Source: JAVEYA01 sp034003745 (GTDB lineage: Bacteria; Bacillota; Peptococcia; DRI-13; PHAD01). From it: a stretch of DNA of 30,750 nucleotides. Location: assembly GCA_034003745.1 (NCBI GenBank), contig JAVEYA010000020.1, forward strand, positions 1-30,750, in the 5' to 3' direction. The position numbers and the translations under genes are program-made. Of the stretch, positions 23,642 through 30,750 are shown in pieces. A model generated the notes under the pieces. It saw only the letters and a program-made list of their open reading frames with translations. It made no database searches and was not told the origin of the DNA. The stretch's first letter is position 1. The number at the start of each line of letters is the position of its first letter.

Positions 23642-24931
23642 TTATTCTGTGGCTGCAATACGTGCGAGGATTTCCGTAAAAGAGGGGAAAGATATCTCGA
23701 TCGCTTCCGCATCTTCGATTACAGTGGTTCCCCGGGCGCCTAAGGCGGCGATGGCCAGCGCCATGGCGATGCGGTGATCATGATAGCTTTCACAGACCGC
23801 GCCGGAAAGGGGATAGCCTCCTTCAACGCGCAGGCCGTCCGGGAGTTCTTCCACCCGTCCGCCCAGGCGCGTCAACCCCTCACAGACGGTGCGCAGGCGG
23901 TTGGATTCTTTGACTTTTAGTTCAGCGGCGTCGCGGATTTCCGTCTTACCCTGGGCAAACAAAGCCGCCACTGCCAGAACGGGTATTTCATCAATCAGAC
24001 GGGGAATCAGCGCCCCGCCGATGGAGATGCCATGCAACTCGCTCGTCTCTACTTCCAGGTCGCCTATCGGTTCGCCGGCTATGGTCCTAAGGTTGTTCAC
24101 TTTGATGCACCCGCCCATGGCCCGTAAAACACTGATAATGCCGTCCCGGGTTGGATTCAGCCCCACCGATTGGATAACCAGCCGGGAATCCGGAATGATT
24201 AAACCGGCCACCAGGAAAAAGGCGGCGGAGGAAATATCCCCCGGCACCACCACTTTCTGCGCGGTCAGCTCTCGTCCCCCCTGCACCCGCACCGTATTGC
24301 CGCAAGTTGCCACCGGCGCGCCGAAAGAAGAAAGCATCAATTCCGTATGATTGCGGGAGGACTGGGGCTCCACGACCTCCGTCCAGCCGTTCGTATATAA
24401 GCCGGCCAAAAGCAGGGAAGATTTGACCTGGGCGCTGGCTACCGGCATTTCGTAACGCAAAGGTTTCAGCGCCCCGCCATGAATAGAGAACGGGGCCAGC
24501 GTATTGTTTTGCCTGCCCAGGAAAACCGCGCCCATTTCAGAAAGGGGCTTGACTACCCTTCCCATTGGCCGCCGCCGGATGGAGGCGTCCCCCGTCAACG
24601 TGGCGGCAAAGGGCTGTCCGGCCAGAATCCCTGTCAGCAAACGGAGGGTCGTTCCGGAATTTCCTACATTCAGGATATTCTCCGGTTCCTTCAGGCCATG
24701 CAGTCCCTGACCGTGTACGCTTACCGTCTCACCGGACACCGTAATAGGGACCCCCAAAGCGCGCATACAGCGGATGGTAGAAAGACAATCCCGGCCTTTC
24801 AGGAAGCCTTCTATTTCCGTCATTCCCCGGGAAAGGGCGCCCAGCATCACGGCACGGTGGGAGATGGACTTGTCCCCGGGCACGCTGATGACGCCGTTTA
24901 ATTGGGAGGCCGGCTTTATTTCTAATCTCAT
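23642..24931 (-). CDS. aroA: 3-phosphoshikimate 1-carboxyvinyltransferase (EPSP synthase)
   Basis: AroA transfers enolpyruvate from PEP to shikimate-3-phosphate. The 429 residues carry the paired motifs GDKSISHRAVM (K21, S22, R26), LNVGNSGTTLRLLTG, RRPMGRVVKPL, PGDISSAAFFLVAG, LIDEIPVLAVAA, KVKESNRL and YHDHRIAMAL. The pattern is closer to the Bacillus-type enzyme than to the E. coli type. RBS GGGGAGAGG lies 10 nt before the ATG. tyrA ends 41 bp upstream. Confidence 0.96.
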   Translation of the reverse strand: MRLEIKPASQLNGVISVPGDKSISHRAVMLGALSRGMTEIEGFLKGRDCLSTIRCMRALGVPITVSGETVSVHGQGLHGLKEPENILNVGNSGTTLRLLTGILAGQPFAATLTGDASIRRRPMGRVVKPLSEMGAVFLGRQNNTLAPFSIHGGALKPLRYEMPVASAQVKSSLLLAGLYTNGWTEVVEPQSSRNHTELMLSSFGAPVATCGNTVRVQGGRELTAQKVVVPGDISSAAFFLVAGLIIPDSRLVIQSVGLNPTRDGIISVLRAMGGCIKVNNLRTIAGEPIGDLEVETSELHGISIGGALIPRLIDEIPVLAVAALFAQGKTEIRDAAELKVKESNRLRTVCEGLTRLGGRVEELPDGLRVEGGYPLSGAVCESYHDHRIAMALAIAALGARGTTVIEDAEAIEISFPSFTEILARIAATE

Positions 24932-24972
24932 CTTGTAAAAACCTCTCCCCTTCTATAAAGATGGTTAACCTA

Positions 24973-26082
24973 TTATACCTCAGAGATACGGGCTTTGTAG
25001 CCGTATTGCGCCAAGATGAGCAGGGCTTTTTCCCGCGTCTCTTTCGCCAGGAAGCCTAGTCGGATCGCGCCTTGCTCCCCTTCCCGCACTCTTAGCACTT
25101 CGATATCAATAATATTTATGGCATGCCGCCCCAACAACGTAGAAATTTCCCCGATCGTACCCGGCTGGTCCGGAATCGCTATAGTGAGCTCATAAAGCTC
25201 GGGCAGTATGCTTTTCATGCCGGTGGGCAACTGCGACCGCCACAGGCGCGCCCGGGACAGGAGGTCAGACAGCGCTTGCGGGTCGCGCTGCCGGATAGCC
25301 GCCGCAAATTCTTCCAAAGCGGCTTGGAATGTTTGAATTAAAGGGAGCACGGCCTGTTCATTGTTAAGGAGTATCCCGCACCACAATTCGCTGTTGCCGG
25401 CGGCGATCCGGGTTGTATCTCTCAAGCCCCCGGCCGCCAGCTGAAAATACCCGGCCCCTTGCGTTTCCAAACGTCCTACCGTATTCATCAGCGCTGCAGC
25501 CGCCAAATGCGGCAAATGGCTGACAGCAGCCACTTTAGCGTCGTGTTCCGCCGGAGTTAAAAAGACTACCCTGGCGCCCAGGCTTTCCACCGTATCCCGT
25601 ACTGTTTGCAAAGCTACCGGGTCCGCAGCGGCGGTAGGGGTAAGAATATAGACGGCGTTCTCAAACAGCAGCTCGTCTACCCCTTCCAGGCCGGATTTCT
25701 CTGAGCCGGCCATAGGGTGGCCGCCCACATAACGCGCTGTCGCAGGCAACGTTTCAGCCATGATTTTCAGGACATTCTCCTTGGTGCTGCAGACATCGGT
25801 AACAATGGCTTCCGGCGCAAGATGCGGGGCTATTTCCCTGCAAACCCCGGCTATGGCCTGCACCGGCGCCGCCAAAAAAACCAGATCCGCGTCCCGCACC
25901 CCTTCAGCCGGCACGGTCGTCCCTTCGTCGATAACACCCAGTTCTATAGCCGCTTCAATGATTGCAGGCTTAACATCTACTCCGGTGATGACCAGGCCGG
26001 GACGCCTTTTTTTCAGCGCTTTGCCTAAAGACCCGCCGATCAGGCCCAGTCCGATAATGGTGATCTTTGCCGGCCCATTCAC
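24973..26082 (-). CDS. tyrA: Prephenate dehydrogenase with C-terminal ACT domain
   Basis: TyrA oxidatively decarboxylates prephenate to 4-hydroxyphenylpyruvate for tyrosine. The 369 residues start with a Rossmann motif GLGLIGG (11-17), then H122 in GHPMAGSE and H189 in SHLPHLAAAA. A C-terminal ACT domain (about 298-369, IAIPDQPGTIGEISTLL) is the likely tyrosine sensor. The GTG start at 26082 overlaps the aroF stop by 4 bp (GTGA), so translation is coupled. The RBS is weak. Confidence 0.95.
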   Translation of the reverse strand: MNGPAKITIIGLGLIGGSLGKALKKRRPGLVITGVDVKPAIIEAAIELGVIDEGTTVPAEGVRDADLVFLAAPVQAIAGVCREIAPHLAPEAIVTDVCSTKENVLKIMAETLPATARYVGGHPMAGSEKSGLEGVDELLFENAVYILTPTAAADPVALQTVRDTVESLGARVVFLTPAEHDAKVAAVSHLPHLAAAALMNTVGRLETQGAGYFQLAAGGLRDTTRIAAGNSELWCGILLNNEQAVLPLIQTFQAALEEFAAAIRQRDPQALSDLLSRARLWRSQLPTGMKSILPELYELTIAIPDQPGTIGEISTLLGRHAINIIDIEVLRVREGEQGAIRLGFLAKETREKALLILAQYGYKARISEV

Positions 26083-27092
26083 AGGCTTCTATCCATAACC
26101 CCGGCAATTTTCGCCAACTCCTGCATCGTCGCCGTGAAGCGGTCGGGCGTAATGCACTGCGGTCCATCGCAAATCGCCTCGCTGGGGTTGGAGTGTACCT
26201 CAATAATCAGACCGTCCGCTCCCGCGGCTACGGCGGCCCGGGCCATCGGCTGCACATAACGCCATTTGCCCGTACTGTGCGACGGGTCCACAAGAACAGG
26301 CAGGTGGGTTAAGTGTTTGATGACCGGAACAGCGGATAAATCCAGTGTATTGCGCGTAAAGGTCTCAAAAGTACGGATGCCTCTTTCGCAAAGCATGACC
26401 TGATGATTGCCGGCCACCATAATATATTCGGCGGCCATAATCCATTCTTCAAAAGTGGCGTTCAAGCCCCTTTTTAAGAGGACAGGCTTGCCGTATTTAG
26501 CCGTTTCTTTTAAGAGCGGGAAGTTCTGCATATTGCGGGCGCCGATCTGCAGAATGTCGGAGTAGTGGGCCACCATTTCCACCTTACGTGTGTCCATTAC
26601 TTCCGTAATAATCTTCAGGCCGGTCTTTTCCCGGGCCTGGGCCAGGTATTCCAATCCCTGCTCTTCCAGTCCCTGAAAGGCATAGGGAGAAGTGCGCGGC
26701 TTAAAAGCGCCGCCCCTCAAGATGCGCGCGCCGCCGGCTTTGACCTGCTCGGCAATCTCCAGAAGCTGCTCCCTGCTTTCCACCGCGCAGGGCCCGGCCA
26801 TTACCTGGATAACCCGGCCGCCGATGACAACGTCTCCGACGGTAATAACGGTGTCTTCTTGTTTGAACTCGCGGCTGGCCAGTTTATACGGCGCGAGGAT
26901 GGGAATAACCTTATCCACACCGTCCATAGCTTCCAAGGCCAAGTCCAGATAATGCGTCTTATCTCCTACCGCGCCAATCAGAATCTTCTCCACGCCGCGG
27001 GATTCATGAATCTGAAAACCGTTTTCTTTCAGCTTTTTGATCACCAGCTGTATTTTCTCTTCACCCACCTGGGTTTTCATTACTACAATCAT
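26079..27092 (-). CDS. aroF: DAHP synthase, type I-beta with N-terminal regulatory domain
   Basis: This enzyme condenses PEP and erythrose-4-phosphate, the entry step to aromatic compounds. The 337 residues begin with a ferredoxin-like regulatory domain (about 1-68, KLKENGFQIHESRGVEKILIG) that mediates feedback by tyrosine or phenylalanine in Thermotoga-type enzymes. The catalytic barrel has the metal ligands C102 (AGPCAVES), H272 (DPSHSTGK), E298 and D309, in the same numbering as the Thermotoga enzyme as I recall it. The ATG at 27092 follows GGAGGG with 9 nt spacing. It leads the aromatic cluster, 43 bp after the HD-GYP gene. No clear promoter is visible in that gap. Confidence 0.95.
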   Translation of the reverse strand: MIVVMKTQVGEEKIQLVIKKLKENGFQIHESRGVEKILIGAVGDKTHYLDLALEAMDGVDKVIPILAPYKLASREFKQEDTVITVGDVVIGGRVIQVMAGPCAVESREQLLEIAEQVKAGGARILRGGAFKPRTSPYAFQGLEEQGLEYLAQAREKTGLKIITEVMDTRKVEMVAHYSDILQIGARNMQNFPLLKETAKYGKPVLLKRGLNATFEEWIMAAEYIMVAGNHQVMLCERGIRTFETFTRNTLDLSAVPVIKHLTHLPVLVDPSHSTGKWRYVQPMARAAVAAGADGLIIEVHSNPSEAICDGPQCITPDRFTATMQELAKIAGVMDRSL

Positions 27093-27135
27093 GGCAACTA
27101 TCCCTCCGTCTTAGTACTATAAAAAGAGGCTTTCG

Positions 27136-28170
27136 TTATAGCTGTTCAACATATAGTATATCCTCAATGGTGACATCCGTTTTCTTTAAGTCAATGAAAG
27201 TATTATCATCCACTCTAACCAACGGTTTGGAAATACAGTCCCTATCTAAATAGACAATGTCACCCTCCAGGCCGTTGGATAAAGAGACCCGATGAGTTTG
27301 TAACTGGGTCAGCATTTTTTCAAAAAACAAAAGCGCGATTTGCGGGTCCAGGCTGGAGATATTGCGATAAAGATGCTCCAGCACCGAGTAGGGGTTGGCT
27401 TTCTGCTTATAGACGCGCGTCGTGGTCATGGCGTGATAAATGTCCGCCACCGCGACAATCCTGGCATTTTCACTGATTTCTTCGCCTTTTAAGCCCCCGG
27501 GGTAGCCATTGCCGTCAATTCTTTCATGATGCTGCAAAACAGCTTGCTTGACTTCCTCATCGAATCCCCCGGATTTATCCAATATCTCATACCCGCAAAC
27601 CGTGTGCTGTTTCATGACGGTGAATTCTTCCCCGGTCAGAGGTCCGGGTTTATTCAGGATATGATGCGGTATCTTGCATTTACCAATATCATGCAGTGTT
27701 CCGGCCAGGAGCAGCTTATGCTGAGCCTCCCCGTCCTTCCCCAGCCATTGTCCGATCACCATGGCCAGCACGCCGATATTGACAGTATGCTGAAAAGTGT
27801 AATCATCGGTGTTCTTGAGATGCTGCAGCAGCGAAACAATATTTTTTTCCCGATATACCTCCAGCTTAAAGGGGTTGATCAAAGCATTAATCTCATCCCG
27901 GTCGAGGGGTTTGCCGGAAGCAGCGTCCTGGAATAATTTTTTGCTCAATCTGACCCCCTGGCTGAAAACCTGACGCAAATCCAGGGTAACAATCTTCTCA
28001 TCGATTTTTTTAAGTTTCTCAATTTGGAAACAGGTTAAAGCCATTCCGGCCTTCGCTACCAAAAGACCGTTTTTCATATAGACGTCATGGGTCAGCATGT
28101 CTCCAGGCTGGAGCGCATGGACACGCACTTTTTTGGTATAAATCATTTCATCAAAAGGAATCTCGTTCAT
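27136..28170 (-). CDS. HD-GYP domain protein, probable c-di-GMP phosphodiesterase
   Basis: The protein has 344 residues from the ATG at 28170. An upstream TTG (28242) has no RBS, and a likely -10 lies between the two starts. The N-terminal ~75 residues resemble the domain often found ahead of HD-GYP (VRVHALQPGDMLTHDVY). The HD-GYP domain spans about residues 120-270, with H128, LHDIGK (H160-D161), HH at 214-215 followed by the DGNGYPGG signature, and VADIYHAMTTTRVYK. Such proteins hydrolyse cyclic di-GMP. The C-terminal ~70 residues form a small beta-rich tail (LSNGLEGDIVYLD). There is no signal peptide or receiver domain. It lies directly upstream of aroF with no terminator between. Confidence 0.9.
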   Translation of the reverse strand: MNEIPFDEMIYTKKVRVHALQPGDMLTHDVYMKNGLLVAKAGMALTCFQIEKLKKIDEKIVTLDLRQVFSQGVRLSKKLFQDAASGKPLDRDEINALINPFKLEVYREKNIVSLLQHLKNTDDYTFQHTVNIGVLAMVIGQWLGKDGEAQHKLLLAGTLHDIGKCKIPHHILNKPGPLTGEEFTVMKQHTVCGYEILDKSGGFDEEVKQAVLQHHERIDGNGYPGGLKGEEISENARIVAVADIYHAMTTTRVYKQKANPYSVLEHLYRNISSLDPQIALLFFEKMLTQLQTHRVSLSNGLEGDIVYLDRDCISKPLVRVDDNTFIDLKKTDVTIEDILYVEQL

Positions 28171-28198
28171 GCCCGCACACTCACTCTCTCCAAACGAT

Positions 28199-28204
28199 GT
28201 TATA
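28199..28204 (-). promoter_or_regulatory. Possible extended -10 promoter of HD-GYP gene
   Basis: On the minus strand TGGTATAAC fits an extended -10 (TGnTATAAT) about 28 bp upstream of the ATG at 28170. No good -35 is present (AAGACA, 18 bp upstream). If real, it supports the shorter start, with GGAGAGAG as the RBS region. Confidence 0.4.
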
Positions 28205-28255
28205 CCATTTTCGACAATGGCTTGTCTTTTCCTCTTTTCCAACGGGAAACCAAAG

Positions 28256-28288
28256 CCAAAACGCCGCAGCCTGTTTAAGACTGCGGCG
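28256..28288 (-). terminator. Intrinsic terminator after mecA
   Basis: On the minus strand CGCCGCAG / CTGCGGCG (8-bp stem, 11-nt loop) is followed by TTTTGG. It lies about 25 bp after the mecA stop and upstream of the HD-GYP promoter region. Confidence 0.78.
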
Positions 28289-28312
28289 CCATTGCCTGTA
28301 TTTTAATTATTC

Positions 28313-28921
28313 TTATTGCCGGGAAGGCGGAATCAGGCTGCCCATATTGGCTACAGCGTTCCGGGGAACCACCGTTTTCCCGTATTCCTTTAGAAAAACT
28401 TCATCCAGCGGGAACCATTCCGCATACTCACCCAAAATCGCTGCTATTTCATCCTGTTTATCAGGCAATATGCTCACCGCCAGGTAATAGCGATCCTGAT
28501 ACCTATAGAGCAAACTTTCTTCTATATATGAATTTTCCAACCGGGCGCAGGCCTGGGAACAAGTTTCCAGGTCCGGGAAATTCCAGACCTGTTCGGCCCC
28601 GCGTTCCACCGGCGGGAAATCATCGCTGTCCTGCTGATTCAGGATAAATCCATTGGCGTACTCGGACCCATGATTTTGCACCTTAGTCATTACAACAACG
28701 AAACTGTCCACCGACAGCGGATAGGCCTCCACTACCAGCTGAGCGTCGTCTTCAATCTCAAATCCGCATTCCTCATAGGCCATATCCAGTATATCCTGAA
28801 AGAATTCCTGGGCCTTAGGGCTGATGGGCATCATCTCCCACTTTTTAAAATCTCTTTCCTCCAAGTCCTGGTTGGTGATTATAATCTGGACTTTGTCATC
28901 ACTAATCTTTCTAATTTTCAT
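28313..28921 (-). CDS. mecA: Adaptor protein MecA
   Basis: MecA binds substrates and activates the ClpC unfoldase for degradation by ClpCP, for example competence or sporulation regulators in Bacillus. The 202 residues show both family domains. The N-terminal substrate-binding part has ITNQDLEERDF, PKAQEFFQDILDMAYEECGF and VVEAYPLSVDSFVVVMTKV. The C-terminal ClpC-binding part has DLETCSQACARL, RYYLAVSIL, ILGEYAEW and FLKEYGKTVVPRNAV. An in-frame GTG lies at 28930, but GGAGG 8 nt before the ATG at 28921 favours the ATG. A consensus promoter lies upstream. Confidence 0.9.
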   Translation of the reverse strand: MKIRKISDDKVQIIITNQDLEERDFKKWEMMPISPKAQEFFQDILDMAYEECGFEIEDDAQLVVEAYPLSVDSFVVVMTKVQNHGSEYANGFILNQQDSDDFPPVERGAEQVWNFPDLETCSQACARLENSYIEESLLYRYQDRYYLAVSILPDKQDEIAAILGEYAEWFPLDEVFLKEYGKTVVPRNAVANMGSLIPPSRQ

Positions 28922-28972
28922 AAAGTCCACCTCCCTTTTTGTCCTTTGATTTGGAGGTCACAATGTATCATC

Positions 28973-29000
28973 ATTATATTGTATCGAAGCATATTGTCAA
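28973..29000 (-). promoter_or_regulatory. Sigma-A promoter of mecA
   Basis: On the minus strand consensus TTGACA (28995-29000) and consensus TATAAT (28973-28978) are 16 bp apart, about 50 bp upstream of the mecA ATG. The IS30-type element begins only 41 bp upstream of the -35. Confidence 0.88.
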
Positions 29001-29041
29001 GACCATTATAGCGATTAAACCTCATCAAGAACATATCCTCA

Positions 29042-29063
29042 TTTGCAAAAGTAAATTCCACCC
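29042..29063 (+). repeat. IS left terminal inverted repeat
   Basis: TTTGCAAAAGTAAATTCCAC plus CC. Its reverse complement matches 30519-30540 with one mismatch and matches 30706-30725 perfectly over 20 bases. Confidence 0.85.
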
Positions 29064-29080
29064 TGCAGGTACCCGATGTA

Positions 29081-29131
29081 GAAATTACTTTTGCAAAATC
29101 AATGATGGAATTTAGTTTTGCATAAAGTTAT
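29081..29131 (-). repeat. Two extra right-end-like repeats inside the left end
   Basis: GAAATTACTTTTGCAAA (29081-29097) and TGGAATTTAGTTTTGCA (29106-29122) each differ by one base from the right-end sequence and share its orientation. They form roughly 25-bp tandem units. The first can pair with the left end to form a ~17-bp hairpin. Confidence 0.7.
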
Positions 29132-29165
29132 GATGTCTGGGGTGGCGCCTCTTTAGGAGGTACAT

Positions 29166-30464
29166 ATGAATAAGCACAGACATCTGACCCAGGACGAGAG
29201 AAATATCATTGAACAGAGGTTAATTCAAAAAGAATCTTTTAAAAGTATTAGTCGTGAGCTTGGGAAGGACCCAACCACCATCGCTAAGGAAGTTAGGAAC
29301 CATACCCTGTTTAAGAAGTCCGGCTGCTACGGAAGACCCTTTAATGACTGTCTGATTCGAAAGGGCTGCACTGCCCAGCATCTTTGCGGCAACCGTAAGT
29401 GCCACCGATACTGCTGTTTCTGCAATTCTTATTCCTGCTCAGCCATATGCCCGGATTATCATCAACAAATATGTTCCAGACTTTCAAAGCCGCCCTATGT
29501 CTGCAATGGTTGTGATGTCAAAAGATCCTGCACATTGGAAAAAAGGATGTATTCTGCAATCCATGCGCAAAAAGAATACGAGGCAATTCGTTCTGAAGTC
29601 CGTCAGGGTATACAGCTTACCGAAGTGGAGGCTTTGAGACTGGATTCCCTTATCAGCCCACTCCTGCTGAAAGGCCAATCACTCCACCACATCTGTGTTA
29701 ACCATGCCGATGAAATCATGCTCAATGAACGTTCCCTTTACAATTACGTGGACAGTGGCGTCTTTACCGCTAGAAATCTTGATATGCCACGTGTCGTACG
29801 GATGGGAAGACGGAAAAAGAAGAAGGATCGTTTCAAGGTGGACAAAAAATGTCGTATCGGCCGCTCCTATCAGGACTTCCTTCAGTTCATGGCCGAGCAT
29901 CCGTGCCTTTCCATCGTGGAAATGGACTCCGTGGAAGGTAAGAAAGGCGGCAAGGTATTGCTGACGCTGCATTTTACCATACCGCAGTTCATGCTTGCCT
30001 TTATCAGGGAGGCTAATACTTCCCAGTCTGTCATCGATATTTTCCATCAGCTTTATCTGGAACTGGGCACTGATATTTTTTGCGGATTATTCCAGGTGCT
30101 GCTTGGGGACAATGGCAGCGAATTTTCCAATCCCTCTGCTATTGAGATGGATTTGCAGGGCAATCAGAGAACTCGTATCTTTTACTGCGATCCGCAGGCT
30201 CCTTATCAGAAAGGCGCCGCCGAAAACAACCATGCCTTAATCCGGCGCATTATCCCTAAAGGAACCTCTCTTGACCCTTTCAACCAAGAAGACATATCTC
30301 TTATGATGAACCATATCAATTCTTATGGGAGACCCAATCTCGGGGATAAAACACCTTATGAAGTTTTTGCTTCCTTCTATGGGGAAGATTTTCTAAGAAG
30401 AATGGGCGCAGAACTTATCCTGCCAGACAAGGTTACTCTTCGCCCATCCCTTCTTAAAAAGTAG
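29166..30464 (+). CDS. IS30 family transposase
   Basis: The 432-residue DDE transposase has an N-terminal IS30 helix-turn-helix (LTQDERNIIEQRL, then FKSISRELGKDPTTIAKEVR). It also has a cysteine-rich insert at about residues 54-122 (about 14 Cys, several CxxC pairs), and a retroviral-integrase core with D254 (VEMDSVEG), D315 (LLGDNGSEF) and E353 (GAAENNHALIRR). It is longer than E. coli IS30 transposase (383 residues), mostly because of the cysteine-rich segment. AGGAGG lies 5 nt before the ATG. The frame is intact, so the element could be active. It is the only well-supported plus-strand gene in the window. Confidence 0.93.
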   Translation: MNKHRHLTQDERNIIEQRLIQKESFKSISRELGKDPTTIAKEVRNHTLFKKSGCYGRPFNDCLIRKGCTAQHLCGNRKCHRYCCFCNSYSCSAICPDYHQQICSRLSKPPYVCNGCDVKRSCTLEKRMYSAIHAQKEYEAIRSEVRQGIQLTEVEALRLDSLISPLLLKGQSLHHICVNHADEIMLNERSLYNYVDSGVFTARNLDMPRVVRMGRRKKKKDRFKVDKKCRIGRSYQDFLQFMAEHPCLSIVEMDSVEGKKGGKVLLTLHFTIPQFMLAFIREANTSQSVIDIFHQLYLELGTDIFCGLFQVLLGDNGSEFSNPSAIEMDLQGNQRTRIFYCDPQAPYQKGAAENNHALIRRIIPKGTSLDPFNQEDISLMMNHINSYGRPNLGDKTPYEVFASFYGEDFLRRMGAELILPDKVTLRPSLLKK

Positions 30465-30518
30465 ATCATTTAACAAGAGGCTCCACCCGACATAACTACA
30501 AAATGCCTAATTTATATG

Positions 30519-30540
30519 GGGTGGAATTTACTCTTGCAAA
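30519..30540 (-). repeat. IS right terminal inverted repeat
   Basis: GGTGGAATTTACTCTTGCAAA, preceded by G, is the inverse of the left end with one mismatch. It lies 54 bp after the transposase stop. Confidence 0.82.
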
Positions 30541-30750
30541 AAGCTAGCTATTCTTTCACGTCTGGTTCATTATACCCTAAAATGGGCTCAGCATCGCTAT
30601 TTTGGATTGCATTTCATCCCTAATAGCAAAATTTACCCAGTACTTACCAGCAATAAACCTGCTTAAAAGCTTGCAAATACAAATCTTTTTAGCTAAACCA
30701 GTTCTGTGGAATTTACTTTTGCAAACTGGAACTTGCTTTTTCAATTGACC
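30541..30750. other. Non-coding right edge with further IS-end copies
   Basis: No gene is visible. GTGGAATTTACTTTTGCAAA at 30706-30725 is a perfect 20-nt inverse of the IS left end. Directly after it, TGGAACTTGCTTTTTCAA (30727-30744) looks like a decayed copy. The stretch may be part of a larger element form or the edge of an older insertion. Confidence 0.5.

Larger units (their letters stand above)
29042..30540 (+). mobile_element. IS30-family insertion sequence
   Basis: The element is about 1.5 kb with one transposase gene. Left end TTTGCAAAAGTAAATTCCAC (29042-29061, then CC) and right end GGTGGAATTTACTCTTGCAAA (30520-30540) are inverted repeats matching at 21 of 22 positions. A subterminal inverted repeat flanks the gene (GGGTGGCGCCTCTT at 29140-29153 and AAGAGGCTCCACCC at 30475-30488, 13 of 14). 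No target-site duplication is obvious. A further right-end copy lies at 30706-30725, so the true right boundary is uncertain. Confidence 0.85.

Noticed and set aside
28922..28960. CtsR-like operator upstream of mecA (ATCAAAGGACAAA)
   Set aside because: The heptads do not match the tandem GTCAAA arrangement well, although a ClpC adaptor would be a fitting target.

Overview
The window looks like the chromosome of a Gram-positive, Clostridia-type Firmicute. Ribosome binding sites are strong (AGGAGG class), GTG and TTG starts are common, and terminators are hairpins followed by T-runs. The histidine genes run hisZ-G-D-B-H-A-F-IE and the helicase, ligase and amidotransferase genes run pcrA-ligA-gatCAB, both Firmicute orders. 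MecA and a YerC-type TrpR-family regulator are also present. The moderate G+C content and the LigA type suggest Clostridia rather than Bacilli. I cannot name a species.

Almost every gene from 461 to 28921 is on the minus strand, so transcription runs right to left. From the right: an IS30-family element (about 29042-30540) sits just upstream of the mecA promoter. Next come mecA, an HD-GYP phosphodiesterase gene, and an aromatic amino acid cluster aroF-tyrA-aroA-aroC-aroB that takes erythrose-4-phosphate and PEP toward chorismate and tyrosine. An unusual FMN glutamate-synthase-like protein and yerC follow. Then comes a compact histidine operon with a consensus promoter, and then pcrA, ligA, gatC, gatA and gatB. 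A CPBP intramembrane protease, a membrane-anchored amidohydrolase-like protein without its catalytic barrel, and an rlmD-type 23S rRNA methyltransferase gene complete the core.

The left 1.5 kb is different. It is visibly A+T-rich and holds a frameshifted hypothetical gene cut by the window edge, a zinc-ribbon membrane protein of unknown function, and a non-coding stretch with degenerate repeats. It looks like the edge of an accessory region.

The histidine genes encode the pathway from PRPP and ATP to histidinol phosphate, and from histidinol to histidine. No histidinol-phosphate aminotransferase (hisC) or phosphatase is present. The short HisG needs HisZ, and both are encoded. Tight coupling (4-bp, 11-bp and 23-bp overlaps) indicates a single transcript. 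In the aromatic cluster both control points carry regulatory domains: an N-terminal domain on AroF and a C-terminal ACT domain on TyrA. aroD, aroE, aroK and pheA are absent.

I see no obvious new multi-gene system. The most promising leads are the glutamate-synthase-like protein with an N-terminal four-cysteine motif and no recognisable 3Fe-4S loop, the barrel-less amidohydrolase beside a CPBP protease, the divergent active site of LigA, an insertion in PcrA, a terminator facing against gene direction at 12490-12520, and the multiple end-like repeats of the IS30 element.
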